64,000 nucleotides of DNA from Pseudomonas kairouanensis. GTDB taxonomy: Bacteria; Pseudomonadota; Gammaproteobacteria; Pseudomonadales; Pseudomonadaceae. The stretch is taken from assembly GCF_004682055.1 (NCBI RefSeq), contig NZ_QUZU01000018.1:42283-106282 (forward strand). The letters are read 5' to 3'. A program made the translations under genes and the position numbers. Under the pieces are notes generated by a model. That model was given only the letters and a program-made list of their open reading frames with translations. It was not told the origin of the DNA and did no database searches. Shown here piece after piece: positions 51,117-60,700 of the stretch (position 1 is the first letter of the stretch; each line of letters starts with the position of its first letter).

Positions 51117-51965
51117 TCAGCGTTGCATGCCCCAACGCTTCACCGTCAGTCGCTCGAAGGTGTCAAACACCAGGTTCTCCACCAGCAAGCCGATCAGGAT
51201 CACCACGGCCAAACCGGCAAATACCTTGTCGGTGTACAGCTCGTTGCGGTTCTGGAAGATGTACCAACCCAGGCCACCTTTGCCGCTGGTGGCACCGAAG
51301 ACCAACTCGGCGGCAATCAGTGTGCGCCAGGCGAAGGCCCAGCCGATCTTGAGCCCGGCGAGAATCGACGGCAGCGCCGCCGGGATCAGGATGAACAGCA
51401 CAAAGCGCATGCCCTTGAGCCCGTAGTTGCGACCGGCCATGCGCAGGGTTTCGGACACGCCGAGAAAGCCCGAATAGGTGTTGAGCGCCAGCGCCCACAG
51501 CACCGAATGCACCAGCACGAAGATCAGGCTGTTCTGCCCCAGGCCAAACCACAACAGCGCCAGCGGCAGCAGTGCAATGGCCGGCAACGGGTTGAACATT
51601 GAGGTCAGGGTACTGAGCAAGTCGCGGCCCAGTTGGGTGGATACCGCCAAGGTCGTGAGGGCAAAGGCCAGCACGATGCCGATCAGGTAGCCCTTGATCA
51701 GCACCACCAGCGAGATGCTCACCTTGCTCAGCAGTTCGCCGCTGAGCAGGCCGTCGTAAAGCGCGTGGGAGGTCTGCAGGAAGCTTGGCAGCAGCAGGTC
51801 GTTGTTCTGGTAGCGGGCGACGGCTTCCCAGAGGATCGCGAGCACGATCAGGATCAGGCCCTTGCGCAGCCAGCCCTGCTGCCAGAGACGCTGGCGCAGG
51901 GGCAGTTCGCGCTCCACAGGGACGCTGAGCAGTGGTTCGAGTTGTATTTCGTATTCCTGGCGCAC
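51117..51965 (-). CDS. ABC transporter permease, nitrate/sulfonate/taurine type
   Basis: The 282-residue permease carries six TM helices and the EAA-type motif VSETLRMAGRNYGLKGMRFVLFILIPAALPSILAGLKIGWAFAWRTLIAAEL. The likely start is GTG at 51965 (MRQEYEIQLEPLLSVP), with GAGGG 8-9 nt upstream; the longer frame to 52082 would overlap the ATPase gene. Homologues are TauC/SsuC. It couples the periplasmic binding protein to the ATPase 11 nt upstream. Confidence 0.93.
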   Translation of the reverse strand: MRQEYEIQLEPLLSVPVERELPLRQRLWQQGWLRKGLILIVLAILWEAVARYQNNDLLLPSFLQTSHALYDGLLSGELLSKVSISLVVLIKGYLIGIVLAFALTTLAVSTQLGRDLLSTLTSMFNPLPAIALLPLALLWFGLGQNSLIFVLVHSVLWALALNTYSGFLGVSETLRMAGRNYGLKGMRFVLFILIPAALPSILAGLKIGWAFAWRTLIAAELVFGATSGKGGLGWYIFQNRNELYTDKVFAGLAVVILIGLLVENLVFDTFERLTVKRWGMQR

Positions 51966-51975
51966 GGGTTGTCCC

Positions 51976-52827
51976 TCAGTAAGCGATGCGGATATCAGCA
52001 AAACCCAGCTCTTGCTCGGCCTCAGGCGCTTCATCAAACAGCAGGCGGTGAATCCGCCGAGCCGACGCCTGGAATTCCACACCGCCGAGGCTGTGCAGGT
52101 CGTATTGATGGCTGTGGATTTCCGCCCGTACGCGCCCCGGATGAGGCGACAGCAGCAGGATGCGATTGCCCACCACCAGCGCTTCTTCGATGGAGTGGGT
52201 AACGAACAGCAGGGTGAAACGTACCTCTTCCCAGAGCAGCAGCAACTCTTCCTGCATCTTGCGCCGGGTCAGGGCGTCGAGGGCGGCGAAGGGCTCGTCC
52301 ATCAGCAGGATTTTCGGCTGCATGGCCAGCGCCCGGGCGATGGCGACACGGGCTTTCATGCCGCCGGACAGGGTATGGGGATAAGCATCGGCGAAGGCGC
52401 TGAGGCCGACCTTGTCCAGGTAGTGCAGCGCACGTTCTTCGGCTTCGGCACGCTTCAAGGTTTTGGAGGCGAGCAGTGGGAACATTACGTTCTGCTTCAC
52501 GGTTTTCCACGGTGGCAGCTGGTCGAACTCCTGGAACACCACGATGCGGTCGGGGCCTGGTTGTTCGACCTTTTGCCCCAGCAGGCGAATCTCGCCTTCG
52601 CAGGGTTTGATAAACCCGGCGATGGACTTGAGCAAGGTGGACTTACCGCAGCCCGATGGGCCGAGCAGCACGTAGCGGTCGGCGGGGTCGATCTCGAAAC
52701 TGACCTGGTGGGTGGCCCGCACCACGCGCTCGGGGGTGCGGTATTCCAGGCTGACTTTGTCCACCGCCAGCAACGGGGCGGTGGTGTGCAGGTTGCTGGC
52801 CTCGTGGCCTTGCAAGGGCGCGTTCAT
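51976..52827 (-). CDS. ABC transporter ATP-binding protein, nitrate/sulfonate/taurine type
   Basis: The 283-residue ATPase has Walker A LLGPSGCGKSTLLKSIAGFI, Q-loop VFQEFDQLPPWKTVKQN, signature LSGGMKARVAIARALAMQPKILLMDEPFAALDA, and the H-loop LFVTHSIEEALVVGNRILLLSPHPGRVRAE, all intact. It powers uptake with the neighbouring permease and binding protein. The start follows the binding-protein stop after 1 nt. Confidence 0.95.
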   Translation of the reverse strand: MNAPLQGHEASNLHTTAPLLAVDKVSLEYRTPERVVRATHQVSFEIDPADRYVLLGPSGCGKSTLLKSIAGFIKPCEGEIRLLGQKVEQPGPDRIVVFQEFDQLPPWKTVKQNVMFPLLASKTLKRAEAEERALHYLDKVGLSAFADAYPHTLSGGMKARVAIARALAMQPKILLMDEPFAALDALTRRKMQEELLLLWEEVRFTLLFVTHSIEEALVVGNRILLLSPHPGRVRAEIHSHQYDLHSLGGVEFQASARRIHRLLFDEAPEAEQELGFADIRIAY

Positions 52828-52828
52828 C

Positions 52829-53854
52829 TCAACTTCCTTGCAGGGGCTTGGCGTCTTGGAAGAAGTAATCCTTCCACGATTGCGGCTTGTTTTTGATGGC
52901 GCCGACGCGGTAGAGGAATTCCGCCAGCGGGTAGGTGTTTTTTGGCGTGACGCTGAATTCGAACTGGGGGTTGTCGATGATTTTCAGCAGTTCGGCGCGA
53001 TCGATCTTGGCCTTGGTCACGCGAATGTAAGTGTCGGCGGCAGCACCTTTGTCGTTCTGGGCGAACTGGGCCGCTTCGGTCAGCGCTTCAACGAAGGCCT
53101 TGTAGGTTTTTGGGTTGTCGTTGCGAAATTTCTCGGTGGCGAACAGTACCGTCGGCGAGTTCGGCCCAAGCAGGTCGTAGGTGTTCAGCACCACATGCAC
53201 GTTGGGGTTGGCCAGGGCCTGGTCCTGGAACGGCGGGTTGGAAAAGTGCCCGGTCAGCTCGGTGCCGCCCGCAATCAGCGCGGCGGTGGCGTCCGGGTGC
53301 GGAACGGCCACGGTGTACTTGTCGAGGCGATTGAATTCCTTGTCGCCCCACTGTTTGGCGGCGGCGTATTGCAGGAAGCGCGACTGAACGGAAACACCTA
53401 CCGCCGGTACGGCGATGCGGTCTTTTTCGGTGAAGTCGGCGATGGTCTTGACCTTCGGGTTGTTGCTCACCAGGTAGTAAGGGAAGTTGCCCAGGGACGC
53501 CACGGCCTTGACGTTCTGCTTGCCGTGGGTGCGGTCCCAGATTGTCAGCAACGGGCCAACCCCGGCGCCGGCGATATCGATGGAGCCGGACAGCAGCGCA
53601 TCGTTGACCGCTGCGCCACCGGACAGTTGGGTCCAGTCGACCTTGATGTCGATGCCTTCCTGCTTGCCGTATTTCTCGATCAGGTTCTGGTCGCGGACCA
53701 CGTTAAGCAGCAGGTAGACGATGCCAAACTGTTCGGCGATGCGGATCTCGCCTTCGGCCTGCGCAACAGCCGGCGCAATCAGGCTGCCGGCCAACAGGCT
53801 GACGCCCAGGCCGACGGTGGCGGCCAAGCGCGCAAATGGAATTTTCCTGGACAT
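52829..53854 (-). CDS. ABC transporter substrate-binding protein (NMT1/SsuA-like)
   Basis: The periplasmic solute-binding protein, 341 residues, starts at ATG 53854 (MSRKIPFARLAATVG), with GGAG 7 nt upstream; another ATG lies two codons before. Its signal peptide ends near AVAQA. It has the NMT1/SsuA fold: IRIAEQFGIVYLLLNVVRDQNLIEKYGKQEGIDIKVDWTQLSGG, then LSGSIDIAGAGVGPLL and IADFTEKDRIAVPAVGVSVQSRFLQYAAA. The ligand is unknown; sulfonate-, nitrate- or thiamine-precursor-like compounds are possible. A TauD dioxygenase precedes it 14 nt away. Confidence 0.94.
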   Translation of the reverse strand: MSRKIPFARLAATVGLGVSLLAGSLIAPAVAQAEGEIRIAEQFGIVYLLLNVVRDQNLIEKYGKQEGIDIKVDWTQLSGGAAVNDALLSGSIDIAGAGVGPLLTIWDRTHGKQNVKAVASLGNFPYYLVSNNPKVKTIADFTEKDRIAVPAVGVSVQSRFLQYAAAKQWGDKEFNRLDKYTVAVPHPDATAALIAGGTELTGHFSNPPFQDQALANPNVHVVLNTYDLLGPNSPTVLFATEKFRNDNPKTYKAFVEALTEAAQFAQNDKGAAADTYIRVTKAKIDRAELLKIIDNPQFEFSVTPKNTYPLAEFLYRVGAIKNKPQSWKDYFFQDAKPLQGS

Positions 53855-53868
53855 GGTCATGCTCCGAA

Positions 53869-54762
53869 TCAGAAAGGCGCGTCGCCCTGGATGGTGGTGC
53901 GAAAGAGTTTGCGGCGCAGGTGGCTTGGGCAACCGGCGGCTAGGTGGATCAGCGAGCGGTTGTCCCAGAACACCAGGTCGTGGGGCTGCCATTGGTGGCG
54001 ATAGATGTTTTGCGGCAACACGCTGTGGGCGTAGAGCTGGGCCAGCAGGTCACGGCTTTCGTCTTCGGGCAGGCCGACGATACGGGTGGTGAAACCTTCG
54101 CTGACGAACAGCGCCTTGCGGCCGTTTTCCGGGTGGGTGCGCACCACCGGGTGCACCACTTCGGCGACTTGCGCGAGTTGTTCGGGGGTCAGCGTGGGGC
54201 GCCAGTTGCCTTCGAATTTGGTCTCGCTGTAACGCGCGGTATAGGAATGCGCTGCGCTGCGACCCTCGACGGCTTTGCGCAAGTGTTCGGGCAGTTGGTC
54301 CCAGGCTTTGTGCATGTCGGCGAACAAGGTGTCGCCGCCTTCGGCGGGCAGTTCCTGAGCATGGAGCATGGAGCCCAGGCTGGGTAATTCTTTATACGAG
54401 AGGTCCGAATGCCAGAATTTTCCCGCGTCTCCCAGGCCGATGGATTGGCCATTTTCAATGATGTTGGAGACGATCAGGATTTCCGGATGGTTGGCCAGCA
54501 AAAACTGCTTGAGCACATGGATCTGCAGCACACCGAAGCGGCGACTGAAGGCGATTTGTTGTTCGGGTGTGATGCGTTGGTCGCGGAACACCACGACGTG
54601 GTGGTCCAGGTGCGCGCGGTGGATGCGCGCAAAGTCTTCATCGTTGACCGGTCGAGACAAATCCAGGCCGATGATCTCGGCGCCGACGCTGCCGGGCAGT
54701 GGACTAATCTCAAACGCTTGGGCGGTAGGGGTCGCTGTTGGAACAGTAGAGGTGGCGGACAT
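53869..54762 (-). CDS. TauD/TfdA-family Fe(II)/2-oxoglutarate dioxygenase
   Basis: This 297-residue enzyme oxidatively cleaves C-S or other bonds in small acids, using 2-oxoglutarate and Fe(II). The metal triad is H and D in WHSDLSYKELP plus the distal histidine in WDNRSLIHLAAG, followed by the 2-oxoglutarate-binding arginine of HLRRKLFRTTI. The N-terminus (FEISPLPGSVGAEIIGLDLSRPV) and DHHVVVFRDQRITPEQQIAFSRRFG match TauD. Together with the ABC importer 14 nt downstream it suggests uptake and desulfonation of an alkylsulfonate such as taurine. The exact substrate is inference. Confidence 0.95.
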   Translation of the reverse strand: MSATSTVPTATPTAQAFEISPLPGSVGAEIIGLDLSRPVNDEDFARIHRAHLDHHVVVFRDQRITPEQQIAFSRRFGVLQIHVLKQFLLANHPEILIVSNIIENGQSIGLGDAGKFWHSDLSYKELPSLGSMLHAQELPAEGGDTLFADMHKAWDQLPEHLRKAVEGRSAAHSYTARYSETKFEGNWRPTLTPEQLAQVAEVVHPVVRTHPENGRKALFVSEGFTTRIVGLPEDESRDLLAQLYAHSVLPQNIYRHQWQPHDLVFWDNRSLIHLAAGCPSHLRRKLFRTTIQGDAPF

Positions 54763-54958
54763 GAGGTCACTCCCGGTCAGACAGGGTAGTGACTTTATAG
54801 GTATAAGAACTTCATTTTAAATACCGTTAATGAATAACGATATACGTGAATGTAAGACGTTGGCAAATCCCTATGCGGGCACCATAACGACCCTGTTGAA
54901 ACGCTTACAAGCCGAAACTGTGCCCGTTTGACAAGCGTGGGGGCAGCCTCTAGTGTGC

Positions 54959-54970
54959 ATTGGATCCAAT
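54959..54970. promoter_or_regulatory. Palindromic operator upstream of the GntR regulator
   Basis: ATTGGATCCAAT is a perfect 12-bp palindrome, 37 bp before the gntR start and 197 bp before tauD. FCD-type GntR proteins bind short inverted repeats of this size. The likely reading is autoregulation, perhaps with control of the divergent operon. Confidence 0.5.
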
Positions 54971-55006
54971 TAATACACCCATACTAATAAGGAGCATAAC
55001 GTAACC

Positions 55007-55717
55007 GTGACACAGAAGCCGACCCCTTTGAACAGCATCAAGATCAGCGGCCCCATTCCCGCCCATCTCGCTCGCTCCGTGATTGAAGAGACCCTGCGCA
55101 ATGCCATCCTCGATGGTCGATTGCCCTGCGGCACCGCCATGCGCCAACAGGAGTTGGCCAGCCTGTTCGGGGTCAGCCGCATGCCGGTGCGTGAAGCCCT
55201 GCGCCAACTGGAAGCCCAGTCACTGCTGCACGTAGTGACACACAAGGGCGCCGTGGTGGCACCGCTGATCGAAGACAACTCGGCCGAAACCTACGCACTG
55301 CGAATGTTGCTGGAATCTGAAGCGCTGCGCTTATCGATTCCCTTGCTCACTGAGGCTGATATTGCCGAGGCGGATGCGTTGATCAACGCCCTTGAGCAGG
55401 AAAAAAACTACACCGAGATTGGTCGCCTCAATCGCCTGTTTCACATGGCGCTGTATGGCAAGGCTCCGAACCAGCGGCTGCTCAAGTTGGTGGAGCATGG
55501 CCTGAACGAGGAAGAGCGCTTCCTGCGTTTCAACCTTGAAGCCATGGGGTTGGGCGAGACGTCCCAGGAAGATCACCGCGAACTGCTGAACCTGGTGGCA
55601 CAAAAGAAAACCGAAGAAAGCATTCTGACGCTACGCAATCACTTGATGCGCGGTATGGAAGTCATCACGACCTACCTCGACGGCTTGGAAGCCGGCGGCA
55701 AGAAACACACGCCATAA
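55007..55717 (+). CDS. GntR-family (FadR/FCD subfamily) transcriptional regulator
   Basis: The 236-residue protein starts with GTG at 55007 (MTQKPTPLNSIKISG). The N-terminal winged helix is around VIEETLRNAILDGRLPCGTAMRQQELASLFGVSRMPVREALRQLEAQSLLHVVTHKGAVV. The C-terminal FCD effector domain contains the metal ligands of the subfamily in NRLFHMALYGKAPN and EDHRELLNL. It is divergent from the tauD/ABC operon, so it is the best candidate to regulate that operon in response to a small acid. Confidence 0.94.
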   Translation: MTQKPTPLNSIKISGPIPAHLARSVIEETLRNAILDGRLPCGTAMRQQELASLFGVSRMPVREALRQLEAQSLLHVVTHKGAVVAPLIEDNSAETYALRMLLESEALRLSIPLLTEADIAEADALINALEQEKNYTEIGRLNRLFHMALYGKAPNQRLLKLVEHGLNEEERFLRFNLEAMGLGETSQEDHRELLNLVAQKKTEESILTLRNHLMRGMEVITTYLDGLEAGGKKHTP

Positions 55718-56048
55718 GGCGCCTGCCTCCCTTCTGCCTTTAAACGCCATGGGGCACTTTATACATCGTGTAGTGCCCCGCGCCGACGAAACTTCCCACA
55801 CAAACTAAGAAACTTACTGACATCTCATATTATTTAGCAAAACATCTAACACATTCATATGCTCGCTAAATTATTTAAGCCACCTATCATCTTTTATTAC
55901 TAAACCAGACACTTCATTCGCCGGTGCCTCACCACACCCGTGGGCGGCGCCGCGCATCAGCCCTGGTTTATACCTACTTTTCTTTTGCCGTTCACAAACA
56001 GCTCATGGCTATTTGCGCAGCAGACGTAATAACTTACAGGCATCAACC
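55718..56048. other. Leader and intergenic region before the mgo operon
   Basis: The region of about 330 bp has no gene and is AT-rich between 55780 and 55920. It contains GGGGCACT...AGTGCCCC (55751-55758 and 55772-55779), an 8-bp stem that may terminate gntR. The spaced inverted repeat ATTTAGC (55832-55838) / GCTAAAT (55865-55871) could be an operator. The mgo promoter must lie here, but I could not fix -10/-35 boxes. Confidence 0.45.
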
Positions 56049-56807
56049 ATGCACCAATCACTACTCGAAACAGCAAAACTGAAGTTATGCAGGCATTCGT
56101 TATTTTCGGAAATAACTTCCCTGCGCAAGTTACAACTTTTTATGGAAAGCCACGTATTTGCTGTTTGGGACTTTATGACGCTCACCAAACGCCTGCAACA
56201 GGACCTGACCTGCACTCGCCTACCCTGGCTGCCACCTGCCGACCCGCAAGCGGCGCGCCTGATCAACGAAATAGTGCTGAGTGAGGAGTCGGACGAACAC
56301 CCCGAGAGTGGCCACTGCAGCCACTTCGAACTGTACCTGGAGGCCATGGCTGAAGTGGGCGCAGATACCGTACCGATCAATCACTTCATCACGTTGCAAC
56401 GCCAAGGCATGCAAGCCCATGCGGCTTTGAGTGAAGTCGAGGTGCCTCCCGGCGTGGCCCGCTTTGTCAGCGATACGTTGCACCTTGCGTCACACGCCCC
56501 CACCCATTGTGTGGCGGCAGCGTTTCTTCACGGTCGCGAGCGTGTCATTCCCGCGATGTTCGCGCACATCCTGCAATCGGATGAATTCCTCCATCGCCGG
56601 GCACCCATCTTTTGTAGCTATCTCAAGCGCCACATCGAATTGGACGCCGAAGATCACGGGCCAGCCGCCGGGCAGTTACTCGAACGCCTGGTCAGCGCCG
56701 ACGCGGCGCACCCACAGCAAGCCAATGCCACAGCCCTTGCCGCCGTTGAAAGCCGTATCACGTTCCTGGACGAGGTGCTGGCTTCACTGCGGGAGGTACG
56801 GCCATGA
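56049..56807 (+). CDS. mgoB: MgoB, DUF3050 haem-oxygenase-like protein of the mgo operon
   Basis: This 252-residue protein has the haem-oxygenase-like diiron fold of DUF3050. It contains ESHVFAVWDFMTLTKRLQQDLTCTRLPWLPP, INEIVLSEESDEH and GHCSHFELYLEAMAEVGAD. In the mgo (mangotoxin-regulating) and pvf clusters this first gene is needed for the N-containing signal molecule leudiazen or related diazeniumdiolates. The start at 56049 (MHQSLLETAK) is the best-supported ATG. It overlaps mgoC by 4 nt (ATGA). Confidence 0.93.
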   Translation: MHQSLLETAKLKLCRHSLFSEITSLRKLQLFMESHVFAVWDFMTLTKRLQQDLTCTRLPWLPPADPQAARLINEIVLSEESDEHPESGHCSHFELYLEAMAEVGADTVPINHFITLQRQGMQAHAALSEVEVPPGVARFVSDTLHLASHAPTHCVAAAFLHGRERVIPAMFAHILQSDEFLHRRAPIFCSYLKRHIELDAEDHGPAAGQLLERLVSADAAHPQQANATALAAVESRITFLDEVLASLREVRP

Positions 56808-57751
56808 ATACCGCCGCCTACACCGCCATTTTCGGCGACTGGGAGCGCCGCGCGACCATCCGTACACGTCCTCGTCGCCTGCTGGAGAACGACGAAAAAC
56901 TGATTTACCCGCTCTGCCGCCAACCCTTGGTACTCAGTGCGACGTTCCTCGAACACTGCCCACAGTGGCGGGACTTCGTGCTGGTGCAAAGCTTCTACAA
57001 ATTCATCAACGACGTAGTGATTTTCGAAACAGAGATCGTCGACAAGACCGCGCGCAATATTGCCAAGAATCGCTTCTCGGTGCCCTTTCCGCTTGCCTGC
57101 CGCATTGATGCGATGACCGTGGTGGTGGACGAGGACTACCATGCGCTGGTCGCGCTGGACTTCCTGCAACAAACCATTGCCACGACCGGCATACAACCGT
57201 TGGACCTGCGCGCCGAAATCGAATTGAGCCGTGCACTGCCCGCGGCTCAAGCCCTGGCGCCAGTCCGCCTGCACGATGCAATAGAACTGATTGGCGTGGC
57301 CATCGCCGAAAACACCGTGACCCATGATGTGGCAGCCTTCGCCAAGGATGACAGCGTCAAGGCCTCCATTCGTGGCTTGATGGCCGACCATCTGTTTGAC
57401 GAAGGTCGACACGCGCAATTCTGGACGCACCTGGTGCGCCGGTATTGGCAAGACGCAAGTCCGAGTGATCGCGACGACATTGCCCAAGTGCTACCGACGT
57501 TCCTGAAGCACTACCTGACGAACGACCTGCAAAAAGACTTCGACCTGCAGGTGATCGAACACCTCGACGTAATCCCTAGCCTGCGCAATGCATTGCGCGA
57601 TGAAGTGCTCGCGCTGGCATTTCCCATCACCCACCGACACCCGTTGATGGGCAATATCCAGGGTTTTCTGCAACACAGTGGCTTACTGCAAACACCCAGT
57701 GTGGTGCAGGCCTTGAGCGACTGCTGGCCAGTACCAGGCAGGGTGACATGA
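56804..57751 (+). CDS. mgoC: MgoC, AurF-family diiron N-oxygenase
   Basis: The 315-residue enzyme oxidises an amine nitrogen during assembly of the signal. The seven metal ligands expected of the AurF family are all readable with matching spacing: E75 (FETEIVD), E110 and H113 (VDEDYH), E169 (AIAENTVTH), and H196, E200 and H203 (DHLFDEGRH). The stop overlaps the mgoA start as ATGA. Context (mgoB, mgoA, mgoD) fits N-hydroxylation of a valine- or leucine-derived intermediate. Confidence 0.95.
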   Translation: MNTAAYTAIFGDWERRATIRTRPRRLLENDEKLIYPLCRQPLVLSATFLEHCPQWRDFVLVQSFYKFINDVVIFETEIVDKTARNIAKNRFSVPFPLACRIDAMTVVVDEDYHALVALDFLQQTIATTGIQPLDLRAEIELSRALPAAQALAPVRLHDAIELIGVAIAENTVTHDVAAFAKDDSVKASIRGLMADHLFDEGRHAQFWTHLVRRYWQDASPSDRDDIAQVLPTFLKHYLTNDLQKDFDLQVIEHLDVIPSLRNALRDEVLALAFPITHRHPLMGNIQGFLQHSGLLQTPSVVQALSDCWPVPGRVT

Positions 57752-60700
57752 GGCGCCTGGTCATCGGCTGGAACGGCGCGAGCAGCGCGTTGCACGCCGT
57801 CCGGCAGGAGCTGGAGCAGTACGGGCACGTCTCGAGCGATGAGAATATCGACCTGTGGATGGATGACGGCAGCGCGCCACGCCACATCCTCCCTGATCGC
57901 ACCCCGGTACTCAGCCTGCGCGTAGGTGTTGGCCCGGTTGCGGACAGCGGGCTGCCCGTGCTGCAACTGCGCGCCTATGTGGCCGACCTGCGGTTGCTGG
58001 CTGTACTGGATATTGCCGATGAGCCCAGCGGCAACGGCCAGCGCCTGCGCCAACAGGTGACGAACGCGCTGGTGCAATGGGTGGCGTTGCAGGTCAGTAA
58101 CTTCTCACGGGACCTTGGGTATTTCTCTACCAGCGCGGTTGCCAATGACTGGCCCGAGCAGGGCTTGAACGGGCTTGACGCACTGGCGTTTCTGCACCGG
58201 TTCAACCGTACAGCAGACCCGGCGGTGATGCAGGAGGCACAGGTGCCGGTGATCGAACGGCTGCAGGCTAGCCTCTACACATTCGCTAACCGGTCGGCGC
58301 TGAATATCGCCGGCAACCCTGTGAGCTACCGCCAGCTTCACCTGCGGGCCCTGGAGATCCAGCAACGGCTGCGCCCATTACTGAAGATCGCGCAGACGCC
58401 AGTGGTGGTTGGGGTGTGCCTGGAAAAATCCATCGAGCTTTACGCCAGCATGCTTGCGGTAATGGGTTGTGGAGCGGTGTATCTGCCACTCGGCCCGGAA
58501 CAGCCGCCTCATCGTCATCAGGCACTGCTCAAAGCCGCCGGCGCACGCCTATTGCTCGATGCGGGCCGGCACCCATTGCGCGAAAACTTCGTTTCATTGG
58601 ATGTTCGCGAGGCAGTTGCCGAAGATACCGACCTTTCACATCCGCTGGTGCATCATCGCTGCGCCCTCGACACGCCCTGCCTGATCTTTTCCACATCAGG
58701 CACCACCGGCCTACCCAAGGGCGTATCGCTCAGCCAAGGCAACCTGGCGCACTTCACAGCCTGGTTCAGGTCCTGCATAAGCCTGGATGAACAGAGCCGT
58801 GTCCTGCAGTTTTCTCCGCTGGATTTCGATTCGTCGCTGATCGACATATTCCCCACCCTGATCGCGGGTGCCGAGCTGATCGTGCCCAGCACGGATCAAC
58901 GGCGCGACCCTCGGCAGCTGCTGGCCCTGCTGCACCTGCAACGCGTCACCCACGCCTTCCTACCACCCGCGCTGCTCAACATCTTGCCCCTCGATCAACC
59001 CCTGGGTCTCACACACCTGCTGACTGGCGGCGATGTGTGCGAACCCCATGTGATCGAGCGCCTGGCGGGACAGTGCCAGGTTCACAACCTCTACGGCCCT
59101 ACGGAGGCCACGGTATTGGTTACCCACCGTACGTTCAGTCCAAGCGACAACAACCGCAACATCGGCCGCCCCATCGCCAACAGTCAGGTGCTGATCCTTG
59201 ATGACAACCTGCAACCGGTGGATGAACAGGTGGTGGGCGAGGTCTACATCGTTGGTCCGGGGGTAAGCCTGGGGTATGTGAATGCACCGCAGCAGACGAG
59301 CAGTGCTTTCGTGGAACTGACCATGCCTGATGGCGGGGCCTTGCGAGCCTATCGCAGCGGTGACACGGCGCAGTGGACCGCCGATGGGATCGTCTTAGGC
59401 GGGCGCCGAGATGATCAGGTGAAAATCCGCGGCTTCCGGGTCACGCCCCAAGAGATTGAGCAGTGCTTGCGCAACAGTCGGCTGTATCGCCAGGTGGCGG
59501 TGGTGATCGACCACGACAGCAGGATCCGCAGCTATGTCTCCCAGCCCGAGCCGGGCGCCTCGATAAACGACTTGCAACGCCATGCACGGCAGTGGTTGCC
59601 CGATTACATGCAGCCTGGTTATTGGAGCGAGTTGCCTAACATGCCGTACTCCGGCAACGGCAAGGTCGACCGTGGGTCGTTGCTGGCACTCCCCCTTCAG
59701 CCCGTCTTGCCGGTGGCCAGCAGCGCTGTGCGCACGCCTGTGCAAACACAGTTGATCCACCTATGGAGCGAACTGTTGGCCTTGCCCGTTGGGCAAGTGT
59801 GTATCGATATGGGCTTCTTCGACTTGGGTGGCCATTCGATCTTGTTGTCGACCTTGTTACTGCGCACGCGCGAGCAATTCGGTCGTAGCTTCGCACTGAG
59901 CCACTTCATTGAAGTGCCGACGATCCGTACGCTCGCGACACTCTTGGAAACACGCGAACGGCCCGATGCTCCCTCCGACCAGCCGGAAAGGGATGCGCAA
60001 CAAGAGTGGGGGGTCGAGATATTGCCCGAGGGCCGCGCGGGCGATCCGCGCAAAGTGATTGTGACGGGTGCCAACAGTTTTGTCGGTGTGCATATTGTCG
60101 AGGCGCTGCTGGCCGCGAATGCAACCGAGGTGGCATGCCTGGTACGTGAAACCCCAGGGCAGTCGGCAATGGCTCGATTTACCCAGGCGTTGCGCGAGTA
60201 CCGCCTGGAGCATCTGGACCTGAGCCGTGTGCGGGTATTGGCTGCCGATATCGCCCGACCCCGGCTGGGTTTGGCCAGTGACGAGTACAACACGCTCGCC
60301 AAAGACTTCGGTGTGCTGGTGCATAACGCGGCACAGGTCAATCACGTCATGGACTACGCCTCGCTGGCCCGTGACAACGTCGCCCCTCTACTCGAATGCC
60401 TGCGTCTATGTGAGACCCGCAGCAAGAAGGTCCTGAATTTTGTCTCGACGCTGTCGGCTTCGAGCAGCATCGACACCCAGGGGAGCGTACTTGAAGCACC
60501 TGCCGCACCTACGCTGCCGCTGTACATCAAAAATGGCTACAACCTATCCAAATGGGTCGCCGAGCGGCAATTGGGGCGTGCTGTGGAGCGCGGGGCCTGG
60601 GTGAACATCCATCGCCCCGGCAACATCAGCTTCAACAGCCAGAACGGCGTTTGCCAACCGCAGAAAAATCGCTTGATGCTGATGCTCAAAGGCTCATTGC

